DNA of 64,000 nt. Source: Motacilla alba alba. Lineage: Eukaryota > Chordata > Aves > Passeriformes > Motacillidae. Positions 25,356 to 37,084 of the stretch are shown here, one piece after another. The position numbers and the translations under genes were made by a program. A model generated the notes under the pieces. That model was not told where the DNA came from, searched no databases, and saw only the letters and a list, made by a program, of their open reading frames with translations. Numbering within the stretch: the stretch's first letter is position 1; each line of letters starts with the position of its first letter. The stretch lies in assembly GCF_015832195.1 (NCBI RefSeq), contig NC_052030.1, forward strand, positions 12,667,439-12,731,438. The letters run 5' to 3'.

Positions 25356-26506
25356 TGCCAGCACAGGTGTTGCCAATATCAAGGCTGGTTGGGCTGGTTC
25401 TGGCACAGGTGTTGCCAATATCAAGGCTGGTTGGGCTGGTTCTGGCACAGGTGTTGCCAATATCAAGGCTGGTTGGGCTGGTTCTGGCACAGGTGTTGCC
25501 AATATCAAGGCTGGTTGGGCTGGTTCTGGCACAGGTGTTGCCAATAGCAAGGTTGGTTGGGCTGCTTCTGGCACAGGTGTTGCCAATATCAAGGCCGGTT
25601 GGGCTGCTTCTGGCACAGGTGGTGCCAATAACAAGGCTGGTTTTGGTTGGTTCTGGCTGGTTCTGGCACAGGTGGTGCCAATAACAAGGCTGGTTCTGGT
25701 TGGTTCTGGCTGCTTCTGGCACAGGTGTTGCCAATAACAAGGCTGGTTGGGCTGGTTCTGGCACAGGTGTTGCCAATATCAAGATTGGTTGGGCTGGTCC
25801 TGGCACAGGTGTTGCCAATAGCAAGGTTGGTTGGGCTGGTTCTGGCTCAGGTGTTGCCAATATCAAGGCTGGTTCTGGCTGGTCCTGGCTCAGGTGTTGC
25901 CAATATCAAGGTTGGTTCTGGCTGGTTCTGCCACAGGTGTTGCCAATATCGAGGTTGGTTCTGGCTGCTTCTGGCACAGGTGTTGCCAATAACGAGGCTG
26001 GTTGGGCTGGTTCTGGCACAGGTGTTGCCAATATCAAGATTGGTTGGGCTGGTTCTGGCACAGGTGTTGCCAATATCAAGATTGGTTGGGCTGGTTCTGG
26101 CACAGGTGTTGCCAATAACAAGATTGGTTCAGGTTGGTTCTGCCACAGGTGGTGCCAATATCAAGGCTGGTTCTGGTTGGGTCTGGCTGGTCCTGGCACA
26201 GGCGGTGCCAATAACAAGGTTGGTTCTGGCTGGTTCTGGTTGGTTCTGGCTCAGGTGTTGCCAATATCAAGGTTGGTTCTGGCTGGTTCTGGCTGGTCCT
26301 GGCTCAGGTGTTGCCAATATCAAGGCTGGTCCTGGCTCAGGTGGTGCCAATATCAAGGTTGGTTCTGGCTGGTCCTGGCTCAGGTGGTGCCAATATCAAG
26401 GTTGGTTCTGGCTGGTCCTGGCACAGGTGTTGCCAATATCAAGGCTGGTTCTGGCTGGTTCTGGTTGGTTCTGGCTGGTCCTGGCTCAGGTGGTGCCAAT
26501 CACGAG
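25356..26506. repeat. Compound minisatellite, about 26 copies of a 42 bp G-rich unit
   Basis: A conserved core CAGGTGTTGCCAATATCAAG (variants GGTGGTGCCAAT and CAATAACAAG) alternates with a spacer made of GGTTGGGCT or GGTTCTGGCT modules. Core starts step by exactly 42 bp from 25362 to 25614. In the right-hand part the step varies between about 33 and 53 bp because the 10 bp GGTTCTGGCT module is present once to four times. The array therefore has a homogeneous left part and a nested, variable right part. On the + strand the common unit contains about 15 G and 8 C, a strong G bias. A 42 bp unit equals 14 codons, so stop-free frames persist for up to 329 codons (25647-26636) and on both strands. 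I regard these as artefacts of the period. Confidence 0.96.
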
Positions 26507-26614
26507 CAGGCTCGTTAGCTGTGGCTCCTGTGCCCCCTGCCCCAGGGTGGGCTCAGCCAGAGGAGGTGGCGATGCCCAGCTCGGGTTTAATGCATTCCGT
26601 GTTTGGAGCCACAC

Positions 26615-26780
26615 GTGGCAATTAACATTCATTTGAGGAACAACGGGCTGATTAATCAGCTGGGATTGTAAATTACACACTTGCATTTGAGGCCGGTTTT
26701 GTTTTGTGCATGGTATTTAGCTAAACCCGTGATTAAAGGCCAAGTTCTGAGGCCTCGAGGAATAAACTTCAGCTCTGATG
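26615..26780. other. Candidate conserved non-coding element
   Basis: Immediately right of the large minisatellite the sequence becomes complex and AT-leaning. It holds GGCAATTAACATTC near 26608, GGGCTGATTAATCAGC (an imperfect palindrome centred on ATTAAT) near 26645, TGTAAATTACAC near 26666 (TGTAA-TTACA dyad) and GTGATTAAAGG near 26729. Several dyads close together suggest a protein-binding cluster, but this is unproven. Confidence 0.25.
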
Positions 26781-29700
26781 TTGCTGATAAAGGCAGGAGT
26801 TTTCAGAGAATCCCATTCTGTGGGGTGGTAAAGAGAAATTAGGTGTTTTGCACTTTGTCAGTGATGATGAAATCCGGGAGCCTTTTAAACTCAGTGAAGA
26901 TTTGTCACGGCGCTGCAGAGGGGACACAGGACTTTACTAGCAGAGCAGGGAAGAGGGAGAACATAGATTAGAGCTGGGATGCAGAAATCACAGTGACAGG
27001 AACACAGAGCTTTGCTGCTGCAGGTCAAAGCAGCTCAGCACTGGGTATTGATCCCAGGGCAGCCAGAGGATGCCCTGCAGAGCCAGCTGCTGGGGATGGA
27101 AGCAATAAAATCACCTTGCATTGCTCCTTGCTTGTAATGATGTTTATCACTTTTTTATTACCATGGCTCTCTGGTTTTCCACAAAGAGTTCATGTTGGTT
27201 TGTGGGTGAGAAGCAGGCCAGAAACAGGAAGGCTTTGGGGCACCCCAGCTGCAGCAGGGGTGCAAACCATGCTCAATCCCATGCCCTAACCTTCCTTCCC
27301 AAGTGCCTCTTCCCGCACAGTTTGCTGCCTCATCTCCTTGGCTGAGCCTGACACTTTCTGTCATGATTTTGATTACTTTCCTGCCTTCCTCCTGAGTCAT
27401 TCTGTTGTGCTTGGCCAGCCCTCTGCACCCAGGTGCTACAGACCCACTAGGCAGTGTCACTGCTCTGTGACCCACCCTCCTGAGCACAGCAGCTGCAGAG
27501 CAGCTCTCAGCGCCCAGGTCAGAGCTTGGGCCCATCATCTGGGCTCAGAAAATGGTGATACTGCTTTAAAAGACTAAATAAAAGAATTCTTTAACCCGAG
27601 TGCTGTTACGCTGCAGCATGGAGGAGAATGAGCAGGGCTCCCTCCAAGGGTTCCTTCCATTGCCTCAGCTCTGTCACGTTGATTGCTTTGGATCTCCTGC
27701 TCATCCCTGGAGGATCAGCATTACTGACTGGGAAATAGGATGGGATTGCCCTCCCAGTGCAGAGGGCAAGCCCAGGGCTGTGACCAGCTCTGTCCCCCCT
27801 TCACACACACCTCTCTGCACTCAGGTCTCACCAGACCCTCTTTCCCCTGCAGAGCTGCAAAGCTGCCTCACAGGAGCCTCACAGGAGCTTTCCCTCTGTC
27901 AGGCAGAGCAGGTTGAATTGGAAAGACTCGTTCCCAAAAAGAATTGTAATAGAAAAATGGTAAGGCTCTCAACAGATATTATTTGCATGAGATCACCGAA
28001 CTGCCAACCATCAGTCTGTAGGTGAGCAGCAGCCAACAGTCAAGGACTTCAGCCTTCACTCTGAGCTTGCTAAGAGAAGTTCTCCTGATAATTAAACACT
28101 AATGTTCTTCCATGAGTACATTATAATGAAATAAATTGCTTCAAGGGAACAATAAACTGCAGGCAGCATCTGAAGCATGCTAACAGCACAGAGCATTTGG
28201 CTGCTGCAAGCTTCACTCAAAGAGGAGGAAGGTAATAACATCTCAGAGGCCATTTAGAAAAACAATTTTCTGAACTTTCAGGGTTTGTAGGGACAAACTG
28301 GGGCACTCCAGTGAGTGATGTGGCTCGTTCTCAATGGCTCACCTGGGATGGAAACACACACACGGTGCTCATCTGGGGAGCAGGGACAGCTCTGGGGTCA
28401 GGGCTGGGTTTGGGCTGTGCTGTGCCCTGAGAACACCCCAGAGTGTTCCTCTTCAGTTTTTCCTGCTAATCTCTCATTACAGCACCTGCCTGCTGTGTTT
28501 TGGATGTGAAGGGTGCCTGTAGCTCCCCTGGGGAGCCTGCCTGGCCCCACAGCCCTCCAGCACTGCACTCATCTCTCGGGACACAGCTCACAGCAAATTC
28601 AATAACAATTCAGACAAAAGCCAGGCCCCTCAACAGCAACATTTACTTGCCTCCTAAAGCAGAATAAATGAAATTATCATTGTGGCTTCCTAATACTTAA
28701 AGTGGGCTATAGAAATATTTATAAAGAATTGAGAAAGTGCATTGCACATATGTTTCAAATTGAATGAAACTGTGCACGTGCCTCTGTAATTTAAGATAAT
28801 ATCCTGACATTTGAAGATGTAAGTTGTGAGCACAGCAGTAAAAAAAAGTTTAACTGTTCTCTCCCTGCAGGGCAGCAGTGAGGGATTTGTCTTTCTTGGC
28901 TTCTTCAACTTTTGGAGCTGGTGGAAAATACATTTTTCCTATCATTCTGCTTGTATTGAACACCAGGTTGAGCTTGTCCTGCTTGAAGAGTTAGCTGCTG
29001 CAAAGGGCTGATTTAAAAGGACAAATCACGTTCATGTTTGTAGTGCAATTTGCGAGCAGTGATGAACATGTGAATGGGAGAGCTGCACATGGTGAAAACT
29101 CTCTGGCACCAATTCCCAGCAGCCATTGTGAAAGTGAAAATACACAGAGATCACTCTGAGAAATCTCCAACAAGAAAGAGAAGTCTCCCTTCTCCTGCTC
29201 CCTCAGTGTGGCACAATGCCTGTACCCTGGCCCTCAGCCAGGACAGATGGATTATCACCAAACAAATCTCAGCAAAGCCTCCTTGCATTTACATAATGTA
29301 AGTTCCTAACGTTTAAGCAATTAAAAGGATTGGTGCTTATGGCTTTAAAGAACTTGTGGGTTAATTACGACTCACTCGCTCTGTGCATGTGATGGGAGAG
29401 GGAAAATGAAGATTTTGGAAGTTCAGGAACCTGCTCACTGCTTTACCCTACATGGGGCACACTGCTTTGTTGAAGGACATTTTTTTTGCTTGAGGAGGAA
29501 TAATAAGGTTTGAATTTCAATTTGTTTTCAATGCGCAAATCCCCTTCCATAAAATCTTTTTGGATTGACTTCTTTAAAGTTGTGAAGGCACAGTTTTACA
29601 TGAGGAAGCTGAAGACAGCCCTTCTTGGCTGTATTCTGAATTCCACCCTTTTCTTTGATCTGGCCTTGCAGTTCAGATGAACACAGGTGCCTTGCTGGGT

Positions 29701-30397
29701 CCCCAAAGCCCTGTGGAACAGAAATCCTGATTTTTGCAGCACCCCGGGGAACAGACACTGCCTGAATGTGGTTTCCAGCCATGGAAAGCACCTTTTAACC
29801 TGCTTTTTGACACTGATGGGTTTTCCCATGCAGGAAAGGGTGGCGTTCCCTGAAACTGTGGGGACAGCAGGAGAGGGTATCAGTGACTGCAGTGGGCAAG
29901 CAATAAACACAACCACAGCTCCTGCTCCCACACGCCAGCAGGAACAAAGGCAGGGCTGTGTTTCGGTTGAAGCTCTGTCACTCAGTACAAAATAAATTTC
30001 AAAAGTATTAATTTTTTAATTTATATTTTCAATTATCCCGGTTTCCTTTCTTGTTGCGACTCATTTCGTTCTGGAGATGCTTTTTTGTTTTCAAGGTAAG
30101 AAAATAGACATTAAAAGTGGTTTCTGGTACACAGCATTCAACTCTGATGAAAAAATACAGCAGGCAACTAAATTGTAGCCCGGAAAAGCTTCAGTGGGTT
30201 CTCCTGCTGAAGCTGAATGATGGTTGTGCCAAACGTTTGCAAAGCTGAATAAGAAGTTTTTTATTATTGTAACAGGGCACAGAGGCTCCAAGCATCACCA
30301 CTAAAATGCCAAGCAACTCTTGGGTGCTGCACACAAAGATTGAGTCAATGGTCAGTGCTAATAAAATCAAATAAACAAGGAAATCACATCAGGGAGG

Positions 30398-30411
30398 AAA
30401 AAAAAAAAAAA
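30398..30411. repeat. Poly-A run of 14
   Basis: Fourteen consecutive A bases between AGGGAGG and GAGATTAAA. No retroposed body is visible upstream, so it is read as simple sequence. Confidence 0.85.
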
Positions 30412-31946
30412 GAGATTAAAAAACCCATGGGGGCTTTATGATTTATCAGCTGATTCATGCAAGGACATTGAGAAAGCCTTCACCTGGAAGGAGCACTTAA
30501 ATCCAGACCTTTGCAGCCCTGTTCTTTCCGTCCTTAAACAACTTCCTGTCTCAAAGTGCAAAGAAAATTTTCCTGATCTTTTACCTCTTTTGTTCTGCCC
30601 CATTTTATTACTTTAAACTACATTTAAAGGACACTGATTTTTCCTTTGTGAAAACTGAGTATTAACCAACATTAAAGCTCCATCCTTTGATTTCTCTACA
30701 TTAGATCAAATTTAAAATTGCATGTTACTGAAAAAAAAAAAACCACCAAACAAAAAAAACCCTAATCCTTTTTTTATGGAATTCAGCTCTATTTTTACTT
30801 ACTTTTTTATCCTTCTTTTCCTTTCCATTTTGTTCTGTTCTATCACAATAGGCCTCCTGGTAAGTAATACCAGTTAATAGCAATTACTTAAAGTATATTT
30901 TGTTTAGTAGAGAAGCAAAAATCATCCTTGATTTCTTGATGTGTTCTGTAATCCATGTCATATGGATGGCTCTGTAAATCTTTCTAATGCCTAATAAAAT
31001 ACCCTACTGAATAGCACACTCATTACATATTAAACTGAAAATTCTGCTGCCTAAGTGCTGGTGTGTGGCTTGAAAACAATAAAACCAGCACAGAGTTATG
31101 AATTACAATCAGTTTTCTACATTTCTGATTCATAAAAATACATTTTTATGCTCCATCCTTAGCCAGCATCTGAACTTTTCATCCAGCCTGTGCCAAATGA
31201 ATGCAATCAAAGCCTACTGTCTTTATTTACTGCTGCATAAGAAAATGCCCCATTGTTTCTAAATTTGACCCCCCATGAATGTTCAGAAGGTTGGGTTTAC
31301 TTATTCTTGTCACTCATTGTTTTGTTTTGCTTCCAGGTCAGGGCTCACAAAATCTGAATTTCCTCCTCCAAATGTTTTTTGTATTTCCTGTGTGCTGCTT
31401 TGGCATTCCAAATGAATGCATTTGGGTTCTACGTGTGGCTTTGCCTGGTGTTCCATTCCTCTCCTTCTCCTTCCATGATGCATTCAGAACAGCCTGTTTG
31501 AGAGTAACCCCAGCACCCACAGTCCTGGGGAGCTCTGTCCGACCTTTTCCACAATTCCAGCTTTCCTGAAGTCTCCAGCAGCACAAACTGCACACAAATC
31601 ATTTCCCTTTTGCTCTGAAGAGGTCATTTGTAGAAGGAGGAGAACAGCAGTGCTCTGTGAAGGGGAGGCCATCAGAGGGCTGGCACCATCCAGTGGGGTG
31701 CTACAAACAGAATTATCAGCGTTTCTCGCCAGCACTCAGCCCTGGAAATGCAGAGGAACAGGCAGTGGCTCAGCACATGGAGAGGGAGGCAGGTTCTGCC
31801 CAAAGATGGGACAGGAATTAGCTGGGATGGAGCTCCAGCACTGCAGCTCTTCTGGGCCTTGGCACTGCCTGGGGTGAACCAACGGCACCTGGCAGATGAA
31901 ACCACAGAACCCATCACTCCAGGGGCAGAGGAAATGCCAGGAGGCA

Positions 31947-32355
31947 ACCAGCAGCACCAGCACAGAGCCCCAGGAGCAACCAGCAGCACCAGCACAGAGC
32001 CCCAGGATCAACCAGCAGCACCAGCACAGAGGCACAGGATCAACCAGCAGCACCAGCACAGAGCCCCAGGATCAACCAGCAGCACCAGCACAGAGCCCCA
32101 GGATGAACCAGCAGCACCAGCAGAGCCCCAGGATCGACCAGCAGCACCAGCACAGAGCCCCAGGATCAACCAGCAGCACCAGCACAGAGCCCCAGGAGCA
32201 ACCAGCAGCACCAGCACAGAGCCCCAGGAGCAACCAGCAGCACCAGCACAGAGCCCCAGGATGAACCAGCAGCACCAGCACAGAGCCCCAGGATGAACCA
32301 GCAGCACCAGCACAGAGGCACAGGATCAACCAGCAGCACCAGCACAGAGCCCCAG
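31947..32355. repeat. Minisatellite, 13 copies of a 32 bp CAG-rich unit
   Basis: Each unit reads ACCAGCAGCACCAGCA followed by CAGAGCCCCAGGATCA. Units start at 31947, 31979, 32011, 32043, 32075, 32107, 32137, 32169, 32201, 32233, 32265, 32297 and 32329. Twelve are 32 bp or the terminal partial copy; the one at 32107 is 30 bp, having lost a CA dinucleotide. Variants with AGAGGCACAGG instead of AGAGCCCCAGG occur in the third and twelfth units. Since 32 is not a multiple of three, the reading frame rotates and repeats every three units, which yields Gln/His/Ser/Thr/Pro-rich frames of 182 and 122 codons on + and Cys/Trp-rich frames on -. None is likely to be a protein. Confidence 0.95.
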
Positions 32356-33969
32356 CAATCCCCAGCTGGATTCCATCTCGTGGGATGAATTCAGCCAGGG
32401 CCACCAAGCTGATCCCACCCAGACCTCTGCTCCTGATGCCCGAGCTGGAGGGAAGCAGTTGGGAAACCATCTCTGCTGTGCCAGCTTCCTGCAGGATCAA
32501 AGTTCGGGGGCTGTTCTCAGTTTGAACGGCTCTGGTGGGAAGAACAAGAGGAAAAAAGATGGAACCATCCAGATTTTCCTGGCAGTGTTGCCTGTGGCCG
32601 GGTGTCTGTCTCTGCATCCTTTTGACTTTGCAACACTTCTTGCTGGCAGGAGTTTTTTCTACCTCTGCTGTCCTCATCATTTCCATTTTTCTGCTGTCTT
32701 TGTCCTTTCCCCATCCCTGCCTGTAACCTGTAGCCATGAAACCCAGAGAATTACAGAAGGGAAGAAAGTTTCTGCGCTGGCAGCACCTGGTCAAGAGGCT
32801 TGAGAGGCAATGGGGAGTTGCAGAAGATATCCCAGCCACAGAGTCCAACTTTTCCCACAGATCTGTCCGTCCCTCTCCCCCCACATTATCCACGTTGACC
32901 CATGTTATTTTTGACACAATTTTAACATTCCTGGCCCCAAGATGTGGGGTTTTTCTCTTTTGTTCGTGTCTTGGGCAGCTCCCACGGTTACCCACCCCAG
33001 CTGACAGGGGTGCAGCTCTCTGCTGAGCCTCCTTCACCTGCTCAGGGTGAAATGAAAAGTTTGACTCCAATTAGCAATCCCTAGCAGTTGCTGAAGGTAG
33101 AGAAACAATCACTTTACCACGAAGCTGAACCCACGGGGGTTTGTACAGGATTAAACAGAGCACAGAGGGTACGATTTCTGGAAGAAAAGAGGATCTAAAG
33201 GAAAGTAACATCACTCAGATCAGGTGAAGAGATACTTGACCGGAGAAGGTCAGGAAAACTTTTAAAAGTTTGGGATAGAGGAATCTGCAGCTTTCTCAGC
33301 TGGGGACGACTGAAAACTCGTCGTTCAACCTTACACCTCACATGAAAGGATTTCCCATCTGTGGAACAGCAAGACTGAGGAATTTTAGAGAAGGGAGTGC
33401 AGGAGATGGCAGGAGGATCTCTGTGTTGGTCTGCTGTTGATTGTTAAAGCATCCTCAGCTTCTCACCAGAATGTTTCATTCCCAAAAAGTCTCTTAGGAG
33501 ATCAGTTGTCCTTGAAGAAACTTTATGACTTGAAAATGAATAGAAAAGGATGAGGAAATATTAAGGGTAAGTACAGTTTTCCAACACCTCCACTTGCAAA
33601 AAAAAGGAGCTCTCAGCCCCTTTTGTTGTTTGGTTTTTTTCTTTTCTTTTAAGCTTCCACATCCCTAAATATATTCCACTAGTTTGGCAAGGTGGCTGGA
33701 AAAAGGAAGTTGGATTTGATCTGCAGATGGGCATGGCAGGGAGTGCTGGGACTCAGACTGATTCTGAGCTTATGCAGCAGTTAATTTATTGCTGGGCTAA
33801 TTGAATAATGCATGAGACCTTCCACCTGAGACTGCTGAAGTTCCTTTATGATCTCCATGCAGCTTTGGAAGGGCTGTGATAAACCTCTTCCAGCTTACAT
33901 CCGGTACCTACGCTGGGACATTCTGAGTGTCAGCTTCTGAAATATGGAGTGGTGACTGCATGCCATGGA

Positions 33970-34560
33970 AATTTGCTCAGATTTGGCAACTATTTAATGG
34001 TGCTTTCCATATTTTCCCCCGAATTTTTATCATCCCAATCAATTCAGAAGAAGATGTAACATTCAGATCTTAATAAGGCTGTAAGCAAGCATTTCTTTCC
34101 TTTATAATTTTCTATTAATTACACAGCAGCTAATGACTTTTAAGAGTCTGCTATTAATTAATTTACATTGGCTGTCTTTAATTGCCTATTAAGTACCTGG
34201 ACTCATTTGCGAGATTTACATGGAATTGTTGCCAAAAATGTCTTGTGCAACTGCACCAGATCCTTTTTCTGCCTGAATTCTCTATTGTTCCATGCCATAT
34301 CTATCATGGTTACTTTCCTTTTGCACAGCTAGCCTCTTAGCAGCTTAGATCTAAAAGCATTTAAAGTAATTATCCTCTGTAATTACCTTCCTCCATTTCC
34401 CTGACTCTTTTCTAATAGTAAAAAAGCCAAGAAAAAAAAAAGCCCTGCTCAACAACAAAACAGATTTGATCAGCTGTTGGCCAGGCATTAATTATTTACA
34501 AAGAATAACTGTGTAATCTATAACAAAGCATACACTAACAGTTGAGACTTGTCCCTGAGG
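33970..34560. other. AT-rich candidate conserved non-coding region with TAATTA clusters
   Basis: ATTAATTA occurs at 34114-34121 and 34153-34160, with CAGCTAATGAC between them and GTCTTTAATTGCC just after. Further right are CATTAATTATTT (near 34488) and several AATTACC motifs. The stretch is complex in sequence, not low-complexity, and free of recognised transposons. The density of homeodomain cores within about 100 bp is the highest I noticed in the window. An enhancer or other conserved element is plausible; neutral AT-rich DNA is the alternative. Confidence 0.3.
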
Positions 34561-35520
34561 CTAGAAGATGAATCTATCCTCCAAGGAAAATTTTTAAATT
34601 GCACAAAAATTCTGCAATTCCATGCTGGGAAGAAAATGAGCTATTTTTAGCATTTCAGATTGTGTGGGATATTTCCCTGGTCATGGCCTGCAGAGATGGG
34701 GATGGGGTTTTCCACCTCAAGCAGATTTTCCAGCAGACCATCCCCAGCACATCCCTCCCTGCCCAAATGCCCAGTCTGGAGGAAGCTGCCAAGAAAACAG
34801 GAATGGTTTTGGAGCCGAATCCATTGGAAGGGTCCCTGACACGAGCACGTCGCTGCCAACACTTGCACTTCACAAAAAGGCATTTTCCAGGGGAGGAATA
34901 TTCCACAGGAAAATTTGTCTGCCTCTCAGTAATTGGCCGTGCCCTGAACCAGGAGTGCTTCTTCCTTTTCCCCCTTCTGTAATCTTACCTAACATAGCTG
35001 TGGATGTTCCTATTATCCATACAAATGTCTAATCCCTTTTGAATCCCACTAAATCCTTATCTGTCCCACAGGGTAAATTTTCTTTGTGTAAAAACCCTGA
35101 TTCCTTTTAGCCTTTTTCAGATTTGTAAGTGATCCATCTCTCTTGTCCTTGGATGATGAGAAAGGGTAAACAGGAGTTTCCTTCCACCTGCTGTGAGTTG
35201 TTTTGCATACCTCTCACACGTTCTTATTTCATGAGCTTCTCCTCCAGGATAATATCCTTAATCCTTTCCAGCCTCATTTCATAGGGAGGGGGTTTGTCTA
35301 AACAGGACACTTTTCCCTTTGGATGGAGAAGAAAATAAAATTATGAGATGTGAAATGTATCATTTGACTCAGCAGAACTGTAATTTCACACAAGCATCAT
35401 TCCATTGAAATCAGCATCTCCTGGTGTGCCGGGCTTGGCTGTGCTCTGCAGTGGCACCATGTCATCTTCTGTCCTCTGCTGCACATTCGTGAGCAGTTTC
35501 TGCCCTTTGTTTGAATTTTT

Positions 35521-36258
35521 TTGAAGCACAGCTGCACGCTGAGCAGAAGGCTTCCTGCGACTCTCCCAAGGCTTTCTGTGACCTGCTTCCAAATAATTTG
35601 GGCACTCACACCATGCCCAAGCAGAAAGCTCTTGGAGAGACAATCTCTGGGCTGGTTTCACTGCCTCAAATGTGCTTGGCAAGGAGCAGGAGATGGATGG
35701 GGAGGAGGGAGAGAACACACGTGGCCATTTATTTCAAGGTATGTAAATGGCTGGCAATACTCTCACTCTATCATATTTTGTACCAGCAGCTGTAGTTTAA
35801 TTAAAGAACAAGTTATATTTTATTTTGATGACATCCAGAGCCCCCCCCTTCACCTGGGTAAGGTGCACTCAACAAATGTCTCAGCTACAGCACTGAGGAT
35901 AAATGGAAGATTATTTTCCCTGCTGACAGGTGAGACACAGGAAGAGTTAATGCTATGCCCAGAGGCTTGTAAGAGATTTGTTAGGAAGGTGGAAACTGGA
36001 TCTGAAGTTTCCAAGTCACAGTTTGGAACTTTAAAGCCCCAGCAGTGCTCTGCCTTGTTCCTCAGGGAAGACAAGCTCAGAGTGGGACTTGGCTCCTGTC
36101 CCTGTCCCACCCCTGTGTCCATCTACTCCTTCTGCTCAGGGGCTTCAAAATTTGTTTGCTTCTCTTGCTTTGATGACCTCGGTGTCTTTGGGGGTCGGGC
36201 ACAGAGAGACCCCACTCCTGTGACACCCAGAGCTGAGGGGCTCCTGAGCTGGAATTGA
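35521..36258 (+). other. Longest non-repeat open reading frame (245 codons), unrecognised
   Basis: This frame begins with ATG and runs 245 codons without help from a tandem repeat. The predicted product has no recognisable domain, no clear signal peptide and an ordinary random-like composition rich in Ser, Leu, Cys and Arg. A second frame (from 35511) overlaps it. Inside it, CAAGGTATGT at 35735-35744 is a strong 5' splice-site match, and TTTTTTTGAAGCACAG ending at 35531 is a weak acceptor, so an exon at about 35532-35738 can be drawn. No frame of that piece looks like a known protein. By rough reckoning a frame of this length is mildly unusual but not improbable in 64 kb searched on six frames. 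I lean to chance. Confidence 0.12.
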
Positions 36259-37084
36259 TGAACACGCAGGAGCTGCTCCAGCAGCGCCCAGCTCCACGAG
36301 AGAAGCAGAAGCAGCAGAGATAAAGCAGCTCTTTTCCTGCTGATAATTAAGTGACCTTGTCAGAAATTATAGATGTTTACTTATTCAGCAGAGAATATAT
36401 GAGGAGGGGGAAAAAAAAGGACAAAATTGCCTTTATATGTCAAATCAACTATAAAAAAAATCCAGCTTAAGATAGAAGAAGAAGGAAAGTCTGTCACCTA
36501 AATCTTTAATTTCAGAAGCCAGTACATAATGGAACTAATGTGACAAAAGCATTTTTTGGTTTTTATGTATGCAAATCAAGTAAATGTAGGGCTCAAGGCT
36601 GCTGATTTAATAGCTGTACGATGGGAGCATTAATGTGCTTTGCCTTGAAAAATGCATATTTCAGGCAAAAGGAATTATTTGTGTCAATATTACTGTGTGG
36701 GTGATAGAGGGGTGTAAAGGAGGATTGATAATCCAAATAGCAGCAAGTCATTCCATACTGTTGCAATCAATGGGGAAAACCCCCCTGATGCCTGCAGTGA
36801 ATTCATTCCTGTGTCCCAAATGACAGAGCTCTGTCCTTCCCCAGCCCCAGGGCAGAGCTGGGGCCACCTCCACAGGAAGGGGTTTGCCAGCATTTGCCTT
36901 GGGCAGCCTGTGAGAAACCTGAGCTCTCCTTGGCACCGGAGCAAAAAATAATTGTAATGAATTGTAATAAATGTGAAAAATAATGGGTATGAATCCAGCT
37001 TGTGATCCAAGAGATCCCAGATTCAGGGATGTGTCCCAACAAGGCTCATCCCCAATGCCTGGAGACCTGGCCAAGCACCACGGG

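Larger units (their letters stand above)
26507..31946. other. Unique non-coding DNA, no gene recognised
   Basis: GC-rich at 27000-27560 and 31490-31946; AT-rich at 28090-28160, 28580-28850 and 30000-31250. The AT-rich part includes an A14 run at 30398-30411 and an A12 run at 30731-30742 beside an ACCACCAAAC low-complexity patch. Frames reach at most 141 codons without recognisable features. No mobile element was identified. Confidence 0.6.
32356..37084. other. Unique non-coding DNA, no gene recognised
   Basis: Moderate GC to about 33060, then AT-rich through about 34600, then mixed. The longest non-repeat open frame of the window lies here and is listed separately. A poly-C/A tract AGCCCCCCCCTT sits near 35840. 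An AT-rich stretch covers 36350-36700. No transposon or RNA gene was recognised. Confidence 0.55.

Noticed and set aside
31672..32313. Cys/Trp/Leu-rich minus-strand and Gln/Ser/Thr/Pro-rich plus-strand frames over the 32 bp array
   Set aside because: The reading frame rotates every unit and returns every three units, so several frames stay open at once. Artefact of the repeat.
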